A stretch of DNA of 64,000 nt, taken from Amborella trichopoda. Taxonomy: Eukaryota; Streptophyta; Magnoliopsida; Amborellales; Amborellaceae. The first letter of the stretch is position 1. Each line of letters starts with the position of its first letter. The stretch covers positions 7,213,222 to 7,277,221 of the forward strand of contig NW_006494931.1 of assembly GCF_000471905.2 (NCBI RefSeq), read 5' to 3'. Positions 23,161 to 35,160 of this stretch are shown here, one piece after another. The translations under genes and the position numbers were made by a program. Under the pieces are notes generated by a model. That model worked only from the letters and a program-made list of their open reading frames with translations, made no database searches and was not told where the DNA came from.

Positions 23161-24649
23161 CTGATGTGCATGTGTTGATGATGCCACTTGTTTAGTGCAT
23201 GCTATTTGAATGCCAATTGTCCAGGTTTTGAAGTCTTTTGACACCACTTGGGAATCCACCCCACCCTTACGAGTACTTAAGCCTCTCCTTTCACCCACAC
23301 CACTCATTCTTACTTCATCTCTCTTTCTCTAAAACTCAAGGTGGAAAGAAGTGACTATTGGAGAGCAGCCATTGTTGGGCAGGTGAGAGATGTGAGAAGA
23401 GGATTGGATAAGGCACTGTTGTTCTTTAGGTATGTTTATCCATCACCATTGCATGTTAGTCGTAAGGATTCATGGGAATTTATGCATGTGAAATAAGCAA
23501 GGAAAGTGTATGTGATGTAGAAAAATCGTTATGCCTTTTTCACTGAGGGTTTTGTTCTATAATGAAAGTGGATGCTAAGACTGAATATATGATTCTTAGA
23601 TTATGTGAGAAATGCATGTTATGTGTGTACATTGTAAGTGGATAGTTGTTAACATGTTCCTCACCATGAAATGAAGGTCATGGAATGTGTATTCTTGAGA
23701 CATGTTATATGCCACTATGAAATACCAAGAATATGTGTGTTCTTGAAAGAGGCTTTTGAACTATCAAATGGAGTCCAATTGACCTCAAACCACCACCATT
23801 GGGAATAAAAGAGAGTCTAGTAAAATGTTTGTCTTTGCCCATTGCTGAAATTCTTTAGAAAAAATGAAGTAATGTTTCAAAATGAGAAGGTATATCATTA
23901 TCAACTGTTTTCTTGGATTTTCACTAATACCACTGTGGTCACTATTTTTAGCTAAACAAATAAAGGTTATTTACAACCAAACCACAGCCATTTGAAAGAT
24001 CTTTGAAAGGGCTAGAACTTTCATGAAGAAACTATTCTGAAATTATTTTTAGATTGAAGTTATGCTTCATTTTATGAAGGTATGTCATTGTGGACAGCGT
24101 TGATAAAAAATTCAGAACTATCACCTTGTTTGGAACGAATCTTTGAACAACAAATGAAACCCAAATGCTTTCCAAACTGCATGCTAGAAAGATATGCATC
24201 TTATCTTAGACTTTGATTTTGGAACTATCACAATTTGCTTTACGGTTTGAAAGTTAGAGTGGTATGAAGCAGGGTACGTCGTTGTCCACTGTACACAGCA
24301 GGGTGCAGCTAGTTAACCCTCATGTCTTTGGATCTTTAAAAGGCCAAACGGGGTCCAATTGTCTTCAAACCAATTCCATTTGAAGGATAGGTTTGTTTAG
24401 TAAAAATTGGTTTTGGGATCATCTTCAAACTCTAAACGGTTTAAAAGTTACGACCCTCATGGTGAACCCATGTCAACGCCTCTGATGGCCAGAAATCGAG
24501 TTGTAAGGCTTAACTGGAATAATGTCATCATTACTATGGTATTAGTATTATGATATTACTTATATGTGATATGCCATTTTCTAATGTGATATCGCTGCTA
24601 TCATGATGAAAGATTTAGATCGCCATAATGTGATATCATGTTGGTTATG

Positions 24650-24945
24650 TGATATGTGAATGCATACCTACTGTGTGAATGATGGTATCATGCTATTTAT
24701 GTGATATATGAATGGATACCTATTGTGTGAATGATGGTATCATGATGCTTATGTTATATGTGAATACGTACCTATTGTGTGAATGATGGTATCATGTTGT
24801 TTATGTGATATGTGAATGGATACTTACTGTATGAATGATGGTATCATGATGCTTATGTTATATGTGAATACGAACCTACTATGTGAATGATGGGCAGCAG
24901 CCTATTGGGAAGGTACCTACTGTGTGAATGATGGTGTCGGCAGCT
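24650..24945 (+). repeat. 52-bp minisatellite in LTR E (left)
   Basis: About 5-6 units of 'tatgtgatatgtgaatgg', 'atacctactgtgtgaatg', 'atggtatcatg'. It is the same unit as in A but with far fewer copies. Confidence 0.88.
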
Positions 24946-25973
24946 GTTATCATTTTTTGACTCCCTATGATAGGACGAGACTCAGAATCTGAGTAGTTGG
25001 GAGGGTCTTATCCCCCCAAATCTATATAGGCACTACGCATGATGGTAGTGTAACGCTCTCTCGCCAGAAGCCTATATGGAGACATCCACTTGTGATTGTC
25101 TTGCATGATGTTGTATCTTGAAAGGCCTTTGCCTATCGTAACCACAAAGCGTGCTGGGGATGTGTGTGTGTGCATGAGGGCATTATGAAGTGGGACATCC
25201 ACTTGCCATTGTCCTCCCTCCTGAGTGAGGGTAGAAGTCCCAAGTTCAAGATTGGCTTAGCCTGACAGATGTGGCTTAGCCTGACAGCTGTGGCTTCTAC
25301 TTAGGGAGTAGGGCCTTACTAGTTTTGTAACTATGATTTGTTATGCTTATTGTTTTACTTTATGTAAGGTGGTTATGACTTATGTATTGTTTATTGAACT
25401 GGTTTTATCATATTACTGTTAGAGTGTTGAGAAGCATGTTGAGGGACTTCATTTGATACCTTGTGTATATATGTGTATTTATGTGCATTACATACTGTTA
25501 TCAATTTCATGTTAATTGGAATGCAATGGTATAGATCAGTTTACTGGGTTTTTAGCTCATTCCATCTTAATCTTATAATTGTAGAGTGAAGGGTGGTGGC
25601 ATCTGTACTAAAGGTGGTGGCAGTTTGAGGGCTTGAAGCTGAAATTAAGAAGTTGAGAAGCCATCTTCCGAAGACTTTCATAGTATGTTTTGGTGATTTC
25701 AACAATATGATCTATAGTGCATTTTGTGTATTTTTGGGTCAGTAGTGCCTTGAAGAAACTGTAAAGAATTTTTATAATGAATGAATGAGTTGTACCTTTT
25801 GGATTGATATATATCTGATGACTGGATTTATTGTAGTTTTCTTTCATGGTTTGCTCTCGGTTCTGTTTTTATGCGTTAAGTCACTCCCACCTGAGTGACA
25901 CTCGTGACCTCCGATCGTGGTCCCGCGCTCTGTCGCCCTCCGACAGGGGTCAAGGAATGGTGTCGTGACATTA

Positions 25974-25985
25974 ATGGTATCAGAG
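25974..25985 (+). promoter_or_regulatory. Primer-binding site of element E (tRNA-iMet type)
   Basis: TGGTATCAGAGT starts three bases after the LTR end. The standard plant initiator-Met PBS is TGGTATCAGAGC, so only the last base differs. It primes minus-strand DNA synthesis. Confidence 0.88.
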
Positions 25986-26083
25986 TAGCCAAGATAGGAT
26001 TCTTGGCCCAGGGAGTCTTAGAAGTGTCTGTAGGAAAGCTCTTTGATAGGTTAGTAATTAGGTGTTTATGTTTTAGGTTGGAG

Positions 26084-27193
26084 ATGCCAAGGACTGGTAC
26101 CAACCACACAAGTTCAAGTAATGGGAACACTGAGGCTTTAAGTGAACTCATTAGAGATTTGAAGGTCATGACACAAGCAAAGAGAGACGTTGTACCAGAC
26201 CCGTCTATCCCCGCCTCCGATGTGAGAGACAATAATTTGATATAACAGTTGAGGAGGATGGCACCTCCAAACTTTGTCGGGCATGGGGGAGTAAAGAAGG
26301 CTAAGAGATGGAGAAGGCAGATAGAAAAGATCTTTGTGGTTCTAAATTTCATTGACGAGCAGAAAGTCAGGCTGGGTACCTTTAGGCTCGAAGGAGAAGT
26401 CGAGCACTAGTGGAGCTCAGTAAAACAGTCGCTGGAAGGGTTAGGAGTGATGACTACTTGGGAATGTTTTCTAGAATTCTTTTATGAGAAATACTTCCCC
26501 AACTCAGTAAGGGAAAGGAAAGAGGTCGAATTCATAGAGCTGCAATAGGGGAATATGTTCGTTGAGCAATATGCAGCGAAGTTTGCTGAACTCTCCTTGT
26601 AAGCATCAGATATTATCAGTTCTAAGATGTGAAAGGCTAGCAAATTTGAGAGGGGCCTTCAGCCCGATATAAGGAGAGGGATTATCGTAGCAAACCTCAA
26701 TACCTTTGTTCCGCTGGTGGACCTGGCTCTAAAGATGGAGGGAGACGATGACGACTTTCGGGTAAGAAGAGATGGAAGGTTGGGTGTCACCTAGTCTGGG
26801 AACTTTAAGAAGAAGGCACGACCCCCTCCAAGGAGAGAGTGGAAGGGGAGAAACAATCAAGGTGGTATTAGGATTCCGAGGGCTATTCCAAACAATGTGA
26901 CGGGCAACCGACGCCCAGTCAGCCCTCACTGTGGATTGGGAAACCACACGATGGCAGATTGTTTCAGAAAGACCAAGACCTGCTTTCGGTGCGGTAAATT
27001 GGGCCATCAAATGAAAGACTGTCCTGTCAGGGGATCAGAGGACCGACCATGGACTCAATGGCGGGTGTTTGCCCTGATCGAGCAAGAGGCTAACGCGTCA
27101 ACCTCTGTGATTCGAGGTACGCTTTCTGTATGTGGAATTGAGGCAAAAGTTTTAATTGATCATTTGTTGCACCACACTTTGCATGTCACTTGA
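26084..27193 (+). pseudogene. gag: gag (capsid/nucleocapsid) pseudogene of element E
   Basis: Encoded the capsid polyprotein that packages element RNA in the cytoplasm. One frame runs from ATG 26084 through MAPPNFVGHGGVKKAKRW, WECFLEFFYEKYFP, VEQYAAKFAELSL and KFERGLQPDIRRG. It ends in a partial knuckle near 26925 and a clear CCHC knuckle CFRCGKLGHQMKDC (26980-27022), followed by the gag/protease junction WRVFALIEQEA. Five or more stops interrupt it, mostly TAG at former CAG codons and a TGA. The protease that should follow is frameshifted at LID, where the DxG catalytic motif belongs. Length and order match Tekay/Del gag. Confidence 0.88.
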
Positions 27194-28390
27194 ATGTTAA
27201 GCATGTACAACTTGTTCAGACTCTGGTAGTATGTACGCATATGAGAGAATCAATAGAAACTGATGTAATGTATAAACAGTGTGGGGTTGGATTGAAGGGC
27301 ATTTACTGCCTATTGATTTGATATTGTTAGTTATTCAAGATTTTGATATTACTTTGGGTATGGGTTGGTTGTCTACCCACCATGCTACAGTGAATTGTTT
27401 TGATAAGATTGTAACTTTTCGACGCTTGGGTCAACCTGACCTATATTTTAAGGCCATTAAGCATGTCTCTCCTTTGCATATCATCTCAGCCCTTCGAGCT
27501 TCTCGCCTATTGGCCAAAAGATGTGCTAGATACTTGGCTTATGGGTGTTTAGTTTAAAATAGAAGAGATACCGGTCGTGAGATAATATACAGGTGGGTCT
27601 TCCCTGAAGATTTAACTTCTCTGCCCCCAGTTAGAGAGATTGAATTTGAAATAGAGGTGGCCCCAGATACTACTCCTATTTCTAAAGCCCCATATAGGAT
27701 GGCCCCAGTTGATTTAAAACAGTTGAAGGAGCACTTACAAGAATTATTGGATAAGGGGTTCATCCCAACTAGTGTGTCACCAGGGGCGCACCGGTTCTAT
27801 TTGTGAAAATGAAAGACGGGTCTTTGAGGCTAAGCATTGATTATAGATAGTTGAATATGGTTACAGTAAAGAATAAATACTTGTTGCCTAGAATTGATTA
27901 TTTATTTGATCAACTACAAGGGGCCCAAGTATTTTCTAAGATTGACCTTCGGTCTAGGTACCACCAATTGCGTGTTAAGGAAGAGGATATCTCCAAGACT
28001 GCATTCAGAACTCTTTATGCCCACTATGAGTTCTTAGTCATGCCTTTTGGGTTAACAAACGCACCGGCTGTGTTTATAGATCTGATGAACAGAGTTTTTA
28101 TACCCTATCTGGATGATTTTGTGGTGGTCTTTATAGATGACATTTTGGTGCATTCCATGAATGAGACAGATCATGAGCAACATTTAAGAGTGGTCCTCTA
28201 GACTTTAAAGACAGAGAAATTATATGTTAAGCTCAATAAGAGTGAGTTTTGGCTCCCAAGCGTGGAGTTCCTCGGGCACAATATTTCCAAAAAATGGGTT
28301 GTAGTTGATCCTTGTAAGATTGAGGTTGTGCTTAAATGGGAAAGACCAATGAATGTATCTGAAGTTTATCTGAAGTTCACAGTTTCTTGG
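27194..28390 (+). pseudogene. pol: protease remnant and reverse transcriptase pseudogene of element E
   Basis: The protease C-terminal part is seen in a different frame at 27279-27557 (DFDITLGMGWLSTHHATVNC). The linker to RT reads [20 protein letters not shown] near 27640. RT is legible from 27851: [45 protein letters not shown], and the catalytic FIDD at 28130-28141. It continues past a TAG at 28199 with EFLGHNIS. Near 28360-28382 a small duplication of 'tctgaagtt' shifts the frame just before the RNase H connection. The enzyme copied RNA into cDNA in the virus-like particle. All catalytic aspartates are visible, but stops make the gene inactive. Confidence 0.85.
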
Positions 28391-28925
28391 GACTGGTGGG
28401 GTATTACAAGAGTTTTATAGAGGGGTTCTCAAAGATTGCACTTCCCCTGACCCACCTAACCCAAGAGGAAGCCAAGTTTGTCTGGTCTGATAACTACGAG
28501 AGAAGTTTTCAAGAACTGAAAAAGAGATTAACTACTGCCCTGGTACTAACCATGCCTGAAGGGAATGAAGATTTTGTGGTTTTTACTGATGCCTCGCATA
28601 AAGGGCTAGGGTGTGTATTGATGCAAAGGGGAAAGATTATAGCCTACACCTCCAGGCAATCAAAGCCTTACAATCAGAACTATCCCACTCATGATTTGGT
28701 GTTGGCAGCTGCGGTTTTTGCCCCACAAATTTGGAGACATTATCTGTATGGGACTCAATTTAAAGTTTTAACCAACCATAAAAGCAGCAAGTACTTGTTT
28801 TCTTAGAAAGAATTGAATATGAGAAAAAGAAGATGGATGGACTTGCTCAATGATTGTGATTGTACCATCAACTACCATCCAAGTAAGACTAATGTTGTGC
28901 AGATGCTTTAAGTAGGAAGCTGTTT
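28387..28925 (+). pseudogene. pol: RNase H pseudogene of element E
   Basis: Legible from [18 protein letters not shown] to the RNase H core: [17 protein letters not shown] (first catalytic Asp near 28588), [20 protein letters not shown] and [15 protein letters not shown], then a TAG stop. The conserved tail CTINYHPSKTNVV follows in the same region. RNase H removes the RNA strand during cDNA synthesis. It belongs to the polyprotein continuing from RT. Confidence 0.83.
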
Positions 28926-30120
28926 GTGTCAATGGCTCACATGATGGTCCGGGAAATGAAGTTACTAAAAGATGTAGTAGAATGACACCAAACTCTGCCT
29001 CTTACTGATAGGAATGGAATAATTTCATGTGTGAGAATAGAAGCCCATCTCTTACAGCAAATTCGAGCAGCACAAAAGGAGGATCCTCGGTTCGTGGAAC
29101 TTTTCGAGGAATTAAAGTCGGAAGGTAAGGAGGATTTTTCTCTGGGCAGTGATGATATGTTAAGGTCTAAAGGTCGAGTTTGTGTCCCCGACTATGAGAA
29201 AATAAAAAGGGTTATTTTAGAAGAGGCACATCATACCCATTATACAGTGCATCCAGGGAGCACGAAACTGTATCAAGACCTAAAAAGAGTCTTTTGGTAG
29301 AATAACATGAAGAAAGAAGTAGCAAAATTTGTTTCCAAGTGCTTGACTTGTTAGCAAGTGAAGGCTAAAAATCAGAAACCTGCTGGGTAGTTAAAACCCT
29401 TACCTATGCCAGAATGGAAGTGAGAGCACCTAACTATGGATTTTGTGACTGGCTTGCCTAGATCAGGTTTGGGGCATGATAGTATTTGGGTCATTGTGGA
29501 GCCACTCACTAAAGCAGCTCATTACTTACCAGTCCGTACTACTCATACCATGGATAAGTTGGCCTAACTATACATTAAGGAGATAGTAAAATTGCATGGG
29601 GTGCCTATTAGTATTATGTCCGATCTAGACTCCAGATTTACTTCAAGGTTTTGAAACAGCCTGCAGTTGGCTATGGGGACCAAATACACTTTTAGTACTG
29701 CTTTCCACCCTCAGACTGATGGACAGTCGAAGAGGACTATTCAGACCCTAGAAGATATGTTGAGGGTCGGTATTACAGATTTCAAGGGAAATTGGGATGA
29801 TCATCTGCCTCTGATAGAATTTGCTCATAACAACAGTTTTCAAGACAGTATCCAGATGGAACCTTTTGAGGCATTGTATGGGAGGAAGTGGAGATCACTC
29901 ATATGTTGGGATGAAATAGGAGAAAGAAAACTCTTAGGGCTAGAGATTGTTCAAGTAACCTTAGAAAATATGGCCTTAATTCAAGAGCAGCTCAGGGTGA
30001 TCGAGTCTTTTTGAAGATATCACCAACTAAGGGCATAATGAGATTTGGCAAAAAGGGAAAACTGAGTCCACAGTTCATTGGACCCTTTGAGATTTTAGAA
30101 AGGATTGGAGTCGTGGCAGA
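28926..30120 (+). pseudogene. pol: integrase pseudogene of element E
   Basis: Zinc-binding part: EEAHHTHYTVHPGSTKLYQD followed by KCLTC (29330-29352). The catalytic DDE residues are readable as D in MDFVTGLPRSG (about 29438), D in IMSDLDSRFTS (about 29620) and E in KRTIQTLEDMLR (about 29750). Frames are split by TAG/TAA stops near 29300, 29353, 29389, 29424, 29566 and 29655. Integrase inserts the cDNA and makes the 5-bp duplication seen for this element. The stops exclude function. Confidence 0.85.
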
Positions 30121-30420
30121 TTGATTGACACTACTGCCTGAGTTGGCTAACGTTCATAATGTGTTTCATGTGTCATTATTGAGAAAGTGTCAGCCCGATT
30201 CGTCCCACGTGTTTAGATATGAGCCAATCTTGATTAGGGAAGATTTGACTTATGTGGAGCATCCAACCGAAGTTCTGGACATAAGGGTCGAACTTTTATG
30301 CAATAAAGAGATTTCCCTAGTCCAGGTTTTATGATAGTACCATTCAAGGGAAGAACAATGTGGGAGCGAGAATATGAAATCCAGTCCTTGTGCCCCCATT
30401 TATTCAATTAAGAATGTTTT
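30121..30420 (+). pseudogene. pol: integrase C-terminal / chromodomain-like tail of element E
   Basis: PELANVHNVFHVSLLRKCQP, YEPILIREDLTYVEHPTEVL and NKEISLVQVL, then two stops and a decayed stretch ending near 30410. In Tekay/Del elements this is the start of a C-terminal chromodomain that steers integration to heterochromatin. The aromatic-cage residues cannot be judged here because of the stops. The 'HNVFHVSxLRK' block is the best lineage marker in the element. Confidence 0.75.
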
Positions 30421-30431
30421 ACGACAAAATC

Positions 30432-30450
30432 TTTTTTTTGGGGGGGATGT
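30432..30450 (+). promoter_or_regulatory. Polypurine tract of element E
   Basis: A T-run then GGGGGGGATGT directly before the right LTR start TGTGACGACC at 30451. Same layout as in A. Confidence 0.85.
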
Positions 30451-30953
30451 TGTGACGACCCAAACTCAGCGCTGGTTGAGTTGTGGTCAGCATTGGTTGA
30501 GTTGTTGTGGCCAGCGCTGGTTCAGTTGTGGCCAACGCCGGTTGAGTTGTGGCCAGCACCGGTTGAGTTGTTGTGGTCAGTGTTGGCTGAGTCGTGGCCA
30601 GCACCAGTTGAGTTGTGGCCCGCTCTAGTTGAGTTGTTGTGGGTTGTACCTGTTGAGTAGAGCCCAGTGCCGCCTATGTAGAGAGCCCAGCGCCGGCTGA
30701 ATGGTGAGCATTGCCAGTTGAGTTTCTGATGTGCATGTGTGGATGATGCCACTTGTTGAGTGCATGTTGTTTGAGTGCCACTTGTCTAGTTTTTGAAGTC
30801 TATTAGCACCACGTGGGAAGCCACCCCACCCTTATAAGAACTTAAGCCACTCCTCTCACCCATGCCACACATTCATACTTCATCTTTCTCTCTTTAAAAC
30901 TCAAGGTGTGAAGAAGTGATTATTAGAGGGCAGCCATTGTAGGCAGGTGAGAG
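30451..30953 (+). mobile_element. 3' LTR of element E, part 1
   Basis: First 503 bp of the right LTR, including a 21/24-bp array (30463-30725) and 'cttataagaa' at 30831-30840 as a TATA-like site. It stops at ...GGTGAGAG, where T inserted. The left LTR reads on as 'ggtgagagatgtgagaag', and that continuation is found at 50161. Confidence 0.9.
30463..30725 (+). repeat. 21/24-bp minisatellite at start of LTR E (right)
   Basis: About 11 units of the same repeat as at 22812-23160, with the core CCAGCRCCGGTTGAG. Confidence 0.9.
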
Positions 30954-31729
30954 TGGTTAGGTGCCTCCATCTCACCCTCCCGATCCTGGATGATCGGGTG
31001 ACACGCATCTCGAGTTTTTAGGGAAGACCCGAGACGTTTTTGATATCTCTCTCTCGGGAACCCCGTTCAAAAATGGGGGTAGGTATTACCAACTGGTGAG
31101 AGAGGAATTTTAAGGTGGGTTTAGAACTTACTCGGGCAGGCTAGTGTAGGCGCCCTCTTAGATCACAAAGATCAGTAATAAAACTGGTTCGGAATCGTCT
31201 CCTTTGGCTCGTATTCTCCTTTTTTTCTGCAATCACACATATATTGGCAAAGGTTGTAAGACAGATGGGTCAGACCTCACCCTTTTCCTCTTTGATGAAC
31301 GTACACAAGCATGCACATTCAAAAAGAAGAAGAGAAGAAAGACGGGGGAGACAAGAGTTCGACTAAGCGAGAGGATCAAGCTTACAAGTAATTGGCCTAA
31401 TGTGGTAGCGAAACAGACTTGGTATTAAAACCGGCTCACGGGATCACTACTACACATCATTGCCAATACCGACTAGCTAAGTACGATGGTCAGTCTGTCA
31501 TGGCAATAAAGCAAGCCAAGTAATCCTGACACAACAACATTATAGCTAGACGATAAGACCTCCATTAGAGGCTAACCTCAATCCCTCTTAGTCGAAAGAT
31601 TAGCAGGGTGCTAGTTATGGGAGAAAGAATGAGGTAAGAGAAGAAGGGAGCAGACAGAAGAAGGGAGAAGAGACGAGAGGATAAAAGAGCGAAAGATGGA
31701 AGATGCAGTCGGTGCTAGACATTGCCACT

Positions 31730-32405
31730 TAAGAAGATGGGAGAGGGAAGAAGAGAACCAACCGGCGCTCGACTTACGTCGGTTGCAATGGAAGAGGAGC
31801 AAGGGAGAGAAATCAAGTCAATCTTTGGCTTCACTGACCACAACAGAAGAGAGGCAAATCCAACAGGTGCTAGGCTTTGCCAATTGTGACAAGAGAGGAG
31901 AGAGAAATCCAACCGATGTTAGGCTTCACTGACTATGATAAGAGAGGAGAGAGAAATCCAACTGGTGATGGGCTTCACCGATTGTGACAAGAGAGGAGAG
32001 AGAAATCCAACCGGTGCTGGGCTTCACCGATTGTGATAAGAGAGGAGAGAGAAATTCAATCAATGCTAGGCTTTATCAACTGTGATAAGAGAGAAGAGAG
32101 AGAAATTCATCTAGTATTAAGGATGAAAGAAGAGAGATAAATTCAATCGGCATTAAGACTTTTACCAATTGCATTACAAGAGGAGAGAGAAGTCCAGTTG
32201 GCACTAGGCTTCATCGACTTACAGAAGGTGAGAGAAATCCAATCGGTGCTAGGCTTCACCGACTATAATAAGAGAGAAGAGAGAGAAATTCATCCAATGC
32301 TTGGGGATGAAAGCAGAAGAGAGAAATTCTACCGGTGCTGAGACTTCACCGATTACGTTAAAAGAGGAGAGAGAAATCTAGTCGGTACTAGACTTCACCG
32401 ATTGA
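31730..32405 (-). repeat. 51-bp minisatellite in LTR T (left)
   Basis: About 12 diverged units with plus-strand consensus pieces 'agagaggagagagaaatc', 'caaccggtgctgggcttc' and 'accgattgtgataag'. In element sense each unit contains CCAGCACCGGTTGG. The array lies downstream of the TATA box, in R/U5. The same position in C and the solo LTR holds unrelated repeats. Confidence 0.88.
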
Positions 32406-32690
32406 CAGAAGAGGGACATGAGGGAGAGGGGAAAGAAAGAGATAAAGATGAGAAGAAGAGGGAGAAAGAGATAGAGATAAGAAGAACTAACCGGCATTGA
32501 GAAGAAGAGAGGAGAGAGAAAAAAAGAAAATAAGAAAAAAAAGAAGAGAGAGAAATAGAGAAGAGAGAGAAAGGAGAAAGGAGGAGAGGGGAGATAGAAA
32601 AGAGGAAGAGAGAGAAAGAGGGGAAGAGAGAAATATGGGAGGAGAGAAAGAGGGGAGGAGAGATAAAGTTACCTGCTCGAAGGGTACCAA
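32405..32690 (-). repeat. GA-rich tract (CT-rich in element sense) in LTR T
   Basis: Low-complexity 'gagagagaaagagg' sequence between the array and the TATA box. It corresponds to the CT-rich leader of the B and solo LTRs. Confidence 0.85.
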
Positions 32691-32810
32691 TCCTTCTTCT
32701 TTCTCCTCTCTCTCTCTCCAAGACGTACTCACAAGCTCAAGCAAGAATGGAAATTTCTATTGAATGATGAAAGAATGAACCGAGGGTCTTTACTATTTAG
32801 CTTTCCACGT

Positions 32811-32820
32811 TTATATAGAA
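32811..32820 (-). promoter_or_regulatory. TATA box of T 3' LTR
   Basis: The minus strand reads TTCTATATAAACG. In the right LTR the same site (48891-48900) has decayed to CTACATAAAT. Confidence 0.65.
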
Positions 32821-34037
32821 TTAGGACCAAACATTGGTGGAAGCCCAAAAACACCCTAAAATTGATGATAATTGTAGTTATTTTGAATTAAAGAAAATTA
32901 AGAAAATAGGGTGCAAAAGAACTGTTTTGCCCCTGCCTTTTCATGAAATTATAGAACAGTCCCTATTGTTGCCCTAGAACTTGTGTGATCTTTCATGACT
33001 GATCCGAGGTTGTTCTGATGCCCATTTGACCGAAAGATGATCATTTTCTTGTAGGTCTTGGCATAGCGATCGTTCTGATACCAACTTCGAGCCATTGATC
33101 ACGTTTTTTAGCCACAATCACAAGACTAGAAATTTGTTTGAATCTTATAAACTTCGAATCGATAGTGCACTCGTTCTTCAAGTTTTTTCTATGATTTCTT
33201 CATCGTAGTACATTAATCATGCCATCACGATCATGTGGCAACAAACAGAATGCAATTTGGAGCCCGAATGAAGTTTCACAACTTTTGAGTTTTTGTCGAA
33301 ATCTAGAATCCGTCGACCAAAATTTCAGTTATAATATTGGGTTCACGAATGAAATCTGACCATCCATCATTTACGAGGCTCAGACCAATGATAGCCCTAG
33401 ACCTAACGCACATAATGGAATTCGTTTCACATTGATCTGATGCGCGAGCGTCATGATTTGACTGTTCGAGCAAGGCATGTCGATACTGAAATTTTTGTAA
33501 CTTCATCACAGATCGACAACTTCTCTCTAGTTTTTCTCCTTGATCGGACATTATCACTAGGCATACCACATGTCAAAATGCTTGTCTCACCGAGATGGAC
33601 ATGCTCACAAAATTTTAGAGCAATCCAACTTGGATCGAGTGAGATATGGGCCCCAAAAATGGCTGCTCGTGCTTATGAAAATAGCCACCTATAATGGTGT
33701 TGTGTGGAGTGAGGCCGAACGAGAATAGTGTTTGGCCTCTTATGCTTTAATTTTTTGCTCATATCTTTATCTTGGAGTGTCCGATTAAGCTGAAACTTGG
33801 CCCGTAGGGGTTTTCAACCTTGTCGGATCCATTGTTTTCGAAACCCGTTTCTTCATGTTCACTACTTTAGACATGTCTGATCATGATGAAACTTGGCAGG
33901 TGGTCTTTTGAAGTGCTGATGAAGATCTTGACCAATTTTGGAGCCATTTTGAGACTGTCGAGAATTTCCACTGTTTTGTAAGCTTTATTGACCTGCTTCC
34001 TATCAGGGACCAAGGTGTTGAAAAATATGTTCAAACA

Positions 34038-34050
34038 GCTTGCCCCTCCA
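34038..34050 (-). promoter_or_regulatory. Polypurine tract of element T
   Basis: The minus strand reads TGGAGGGGCAAGC, directly before the LTR start TGTTTGAAC. It is conserved with B's PPT at 18101-18114. Confidence 0.85.
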
Positions 34051-34589
34051 AACTTTGTTCTTCAAGAGAAGCAAGAAGGACAATCATTCGAAATGTTTCC
34101 TTCGGCTTTTACTTTTTTCCTTCGTAACCACAAGACCACGTGAACACCGAGGAGATTCACGTAATGGTGTGACTAGGGTGCTCAGACGTAGGGATGCATT
34201 ATTCGTGGGTCCATCCTTGGAGACTTTAGAGGGAGAAGATACTTTTTTATGGTGTTGTTTACTACTACACCAAGTTTAGTTTTGACGATCAGAGTGCCAC
34301 TATGGGTCTGGTCTACCGAGTCTAATTGGGGGCAGGCTTTTGTTAGCCGATCCTGAAGGTCTGGTCATGTCGGCTAGAAGAGCTAACTTCTCTGGCAGGT
34401 TTCGCTCTGGCTTGGTTAGTTTCTTGCCTTGGAAGGATGATGACTAGGCTACTTTGTCACCTAACCTCATGGAGAGAGGCATGCACATTTCATGCATGGG
34501 GAGAAAGTCCATAAGAGAAGGAGAAGGCATGCACATTTCATGCATGAGGAAGGGGGTCCATAAGGAAAGGAGATGGTAACTGGGCAGGT

Positions 34590-35160
34590 TATTACCCAGC
34601 TCTGAAGAAGGATGTTGACTTGGCAAGTTGTTACCCAGCTTTGAAGAGGGGATGATGACTAGGCAGGTCGTTACCCAACTTTGAAGAAGGATGTTGACTG
34701 GGCAGGTTGTTCCTCAGCTTTGAAGAAGGATGTTGACTGGGCAAGTCGTTACCCAACTTTGAAGAAGGTGGCGATGACTGGACAGGTCGTTACCTAGCTT
34801 TTGAAGTAGGAATAATGACTGGGCTACATTGTCACCGAGCCTTGAAGAAGGGATGGTTTTTGAAGAAGGGATAATGACTGGGCTACGTTATCACCCAACC
34901 TTGAAGAAGGATGTCGACTAGGTTACCTGTTCATCTAGGATTGAAGAAGGACATCGATTGGGCTACCTGTTCACCCAGGACTAAAGAAGGAAGTCGACTG
35001 AGCTACTTGTTCAACCAGAACTGAAGAAGGATGTCGACTGAGTTACCAATTCACCCAGGACTGAAGAAGGATGTCAGCTAGACTACTTGTTCACCCTAGA
35101 TTGAAGAAGGATGTCGATTGGGCTACCTATTTACCCAGGACTGAAGAAGGAGATGAGGGA
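34590..35160 (-). repeat. 39-42-bp tandem array in T 3' region
   Basis: About 13 units. The first half is of type 'gactgggcaggtcgttaccc' + 'aactttgaagaaggatg'; the second half is of type 'gactgggctacctgttcacc' + 'caggactgaagaaggatg'. Confidence 0.88.

Larger units (their letters stand above)
22796..25970 (+). mobile_element. 5' LTR of element E
   Basis: A 3.2-kb LTR from TGTGACGACCCAAAC to GGTGTCGTGACA. It holds a 21/24-bp minisatellite at its start, a 52-bp minisatellite at 24650-24940, and a conserved end block 'ccactcccacctgagtg'. The right LTR has 'cttataagaa' as a TATA-like site at 30831; here it has mutated to 'cttacgagta' (23266). Between 23300 and 24600 the sequence is unique LTR with no coding signal. 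Confidence 0.88.
30954..34037 (-). mobile_element. 3' LTR of element T
   Basis: A 3084-bp LTR. On the plus strand it begins TGGTTAGGTGCCTCC and ends GTTCAAACA, and is collinear with 47018-50159. In element sense: U3 (34037 to about 32820) with the 'accaacttcgagccattga' block, TATA at 32812, a CT-rich leader, the 51-bp array, and a terminal ~600 bp that includes 'aattcctctctcaccag' shared with the C and solo LTRs. The PPT lies immediately outside at 34038, so this is the 3' copy. Confidence 0.9.

Noticed and set aside
22674..23307. Frames of 124-175 codons with Cys/Gly/Leu or Thr/Gln repeats
   Set aside because: They are the 21/24-bp minisatellite of LTR E translated in different phases. The right LTR gives the same pattern.
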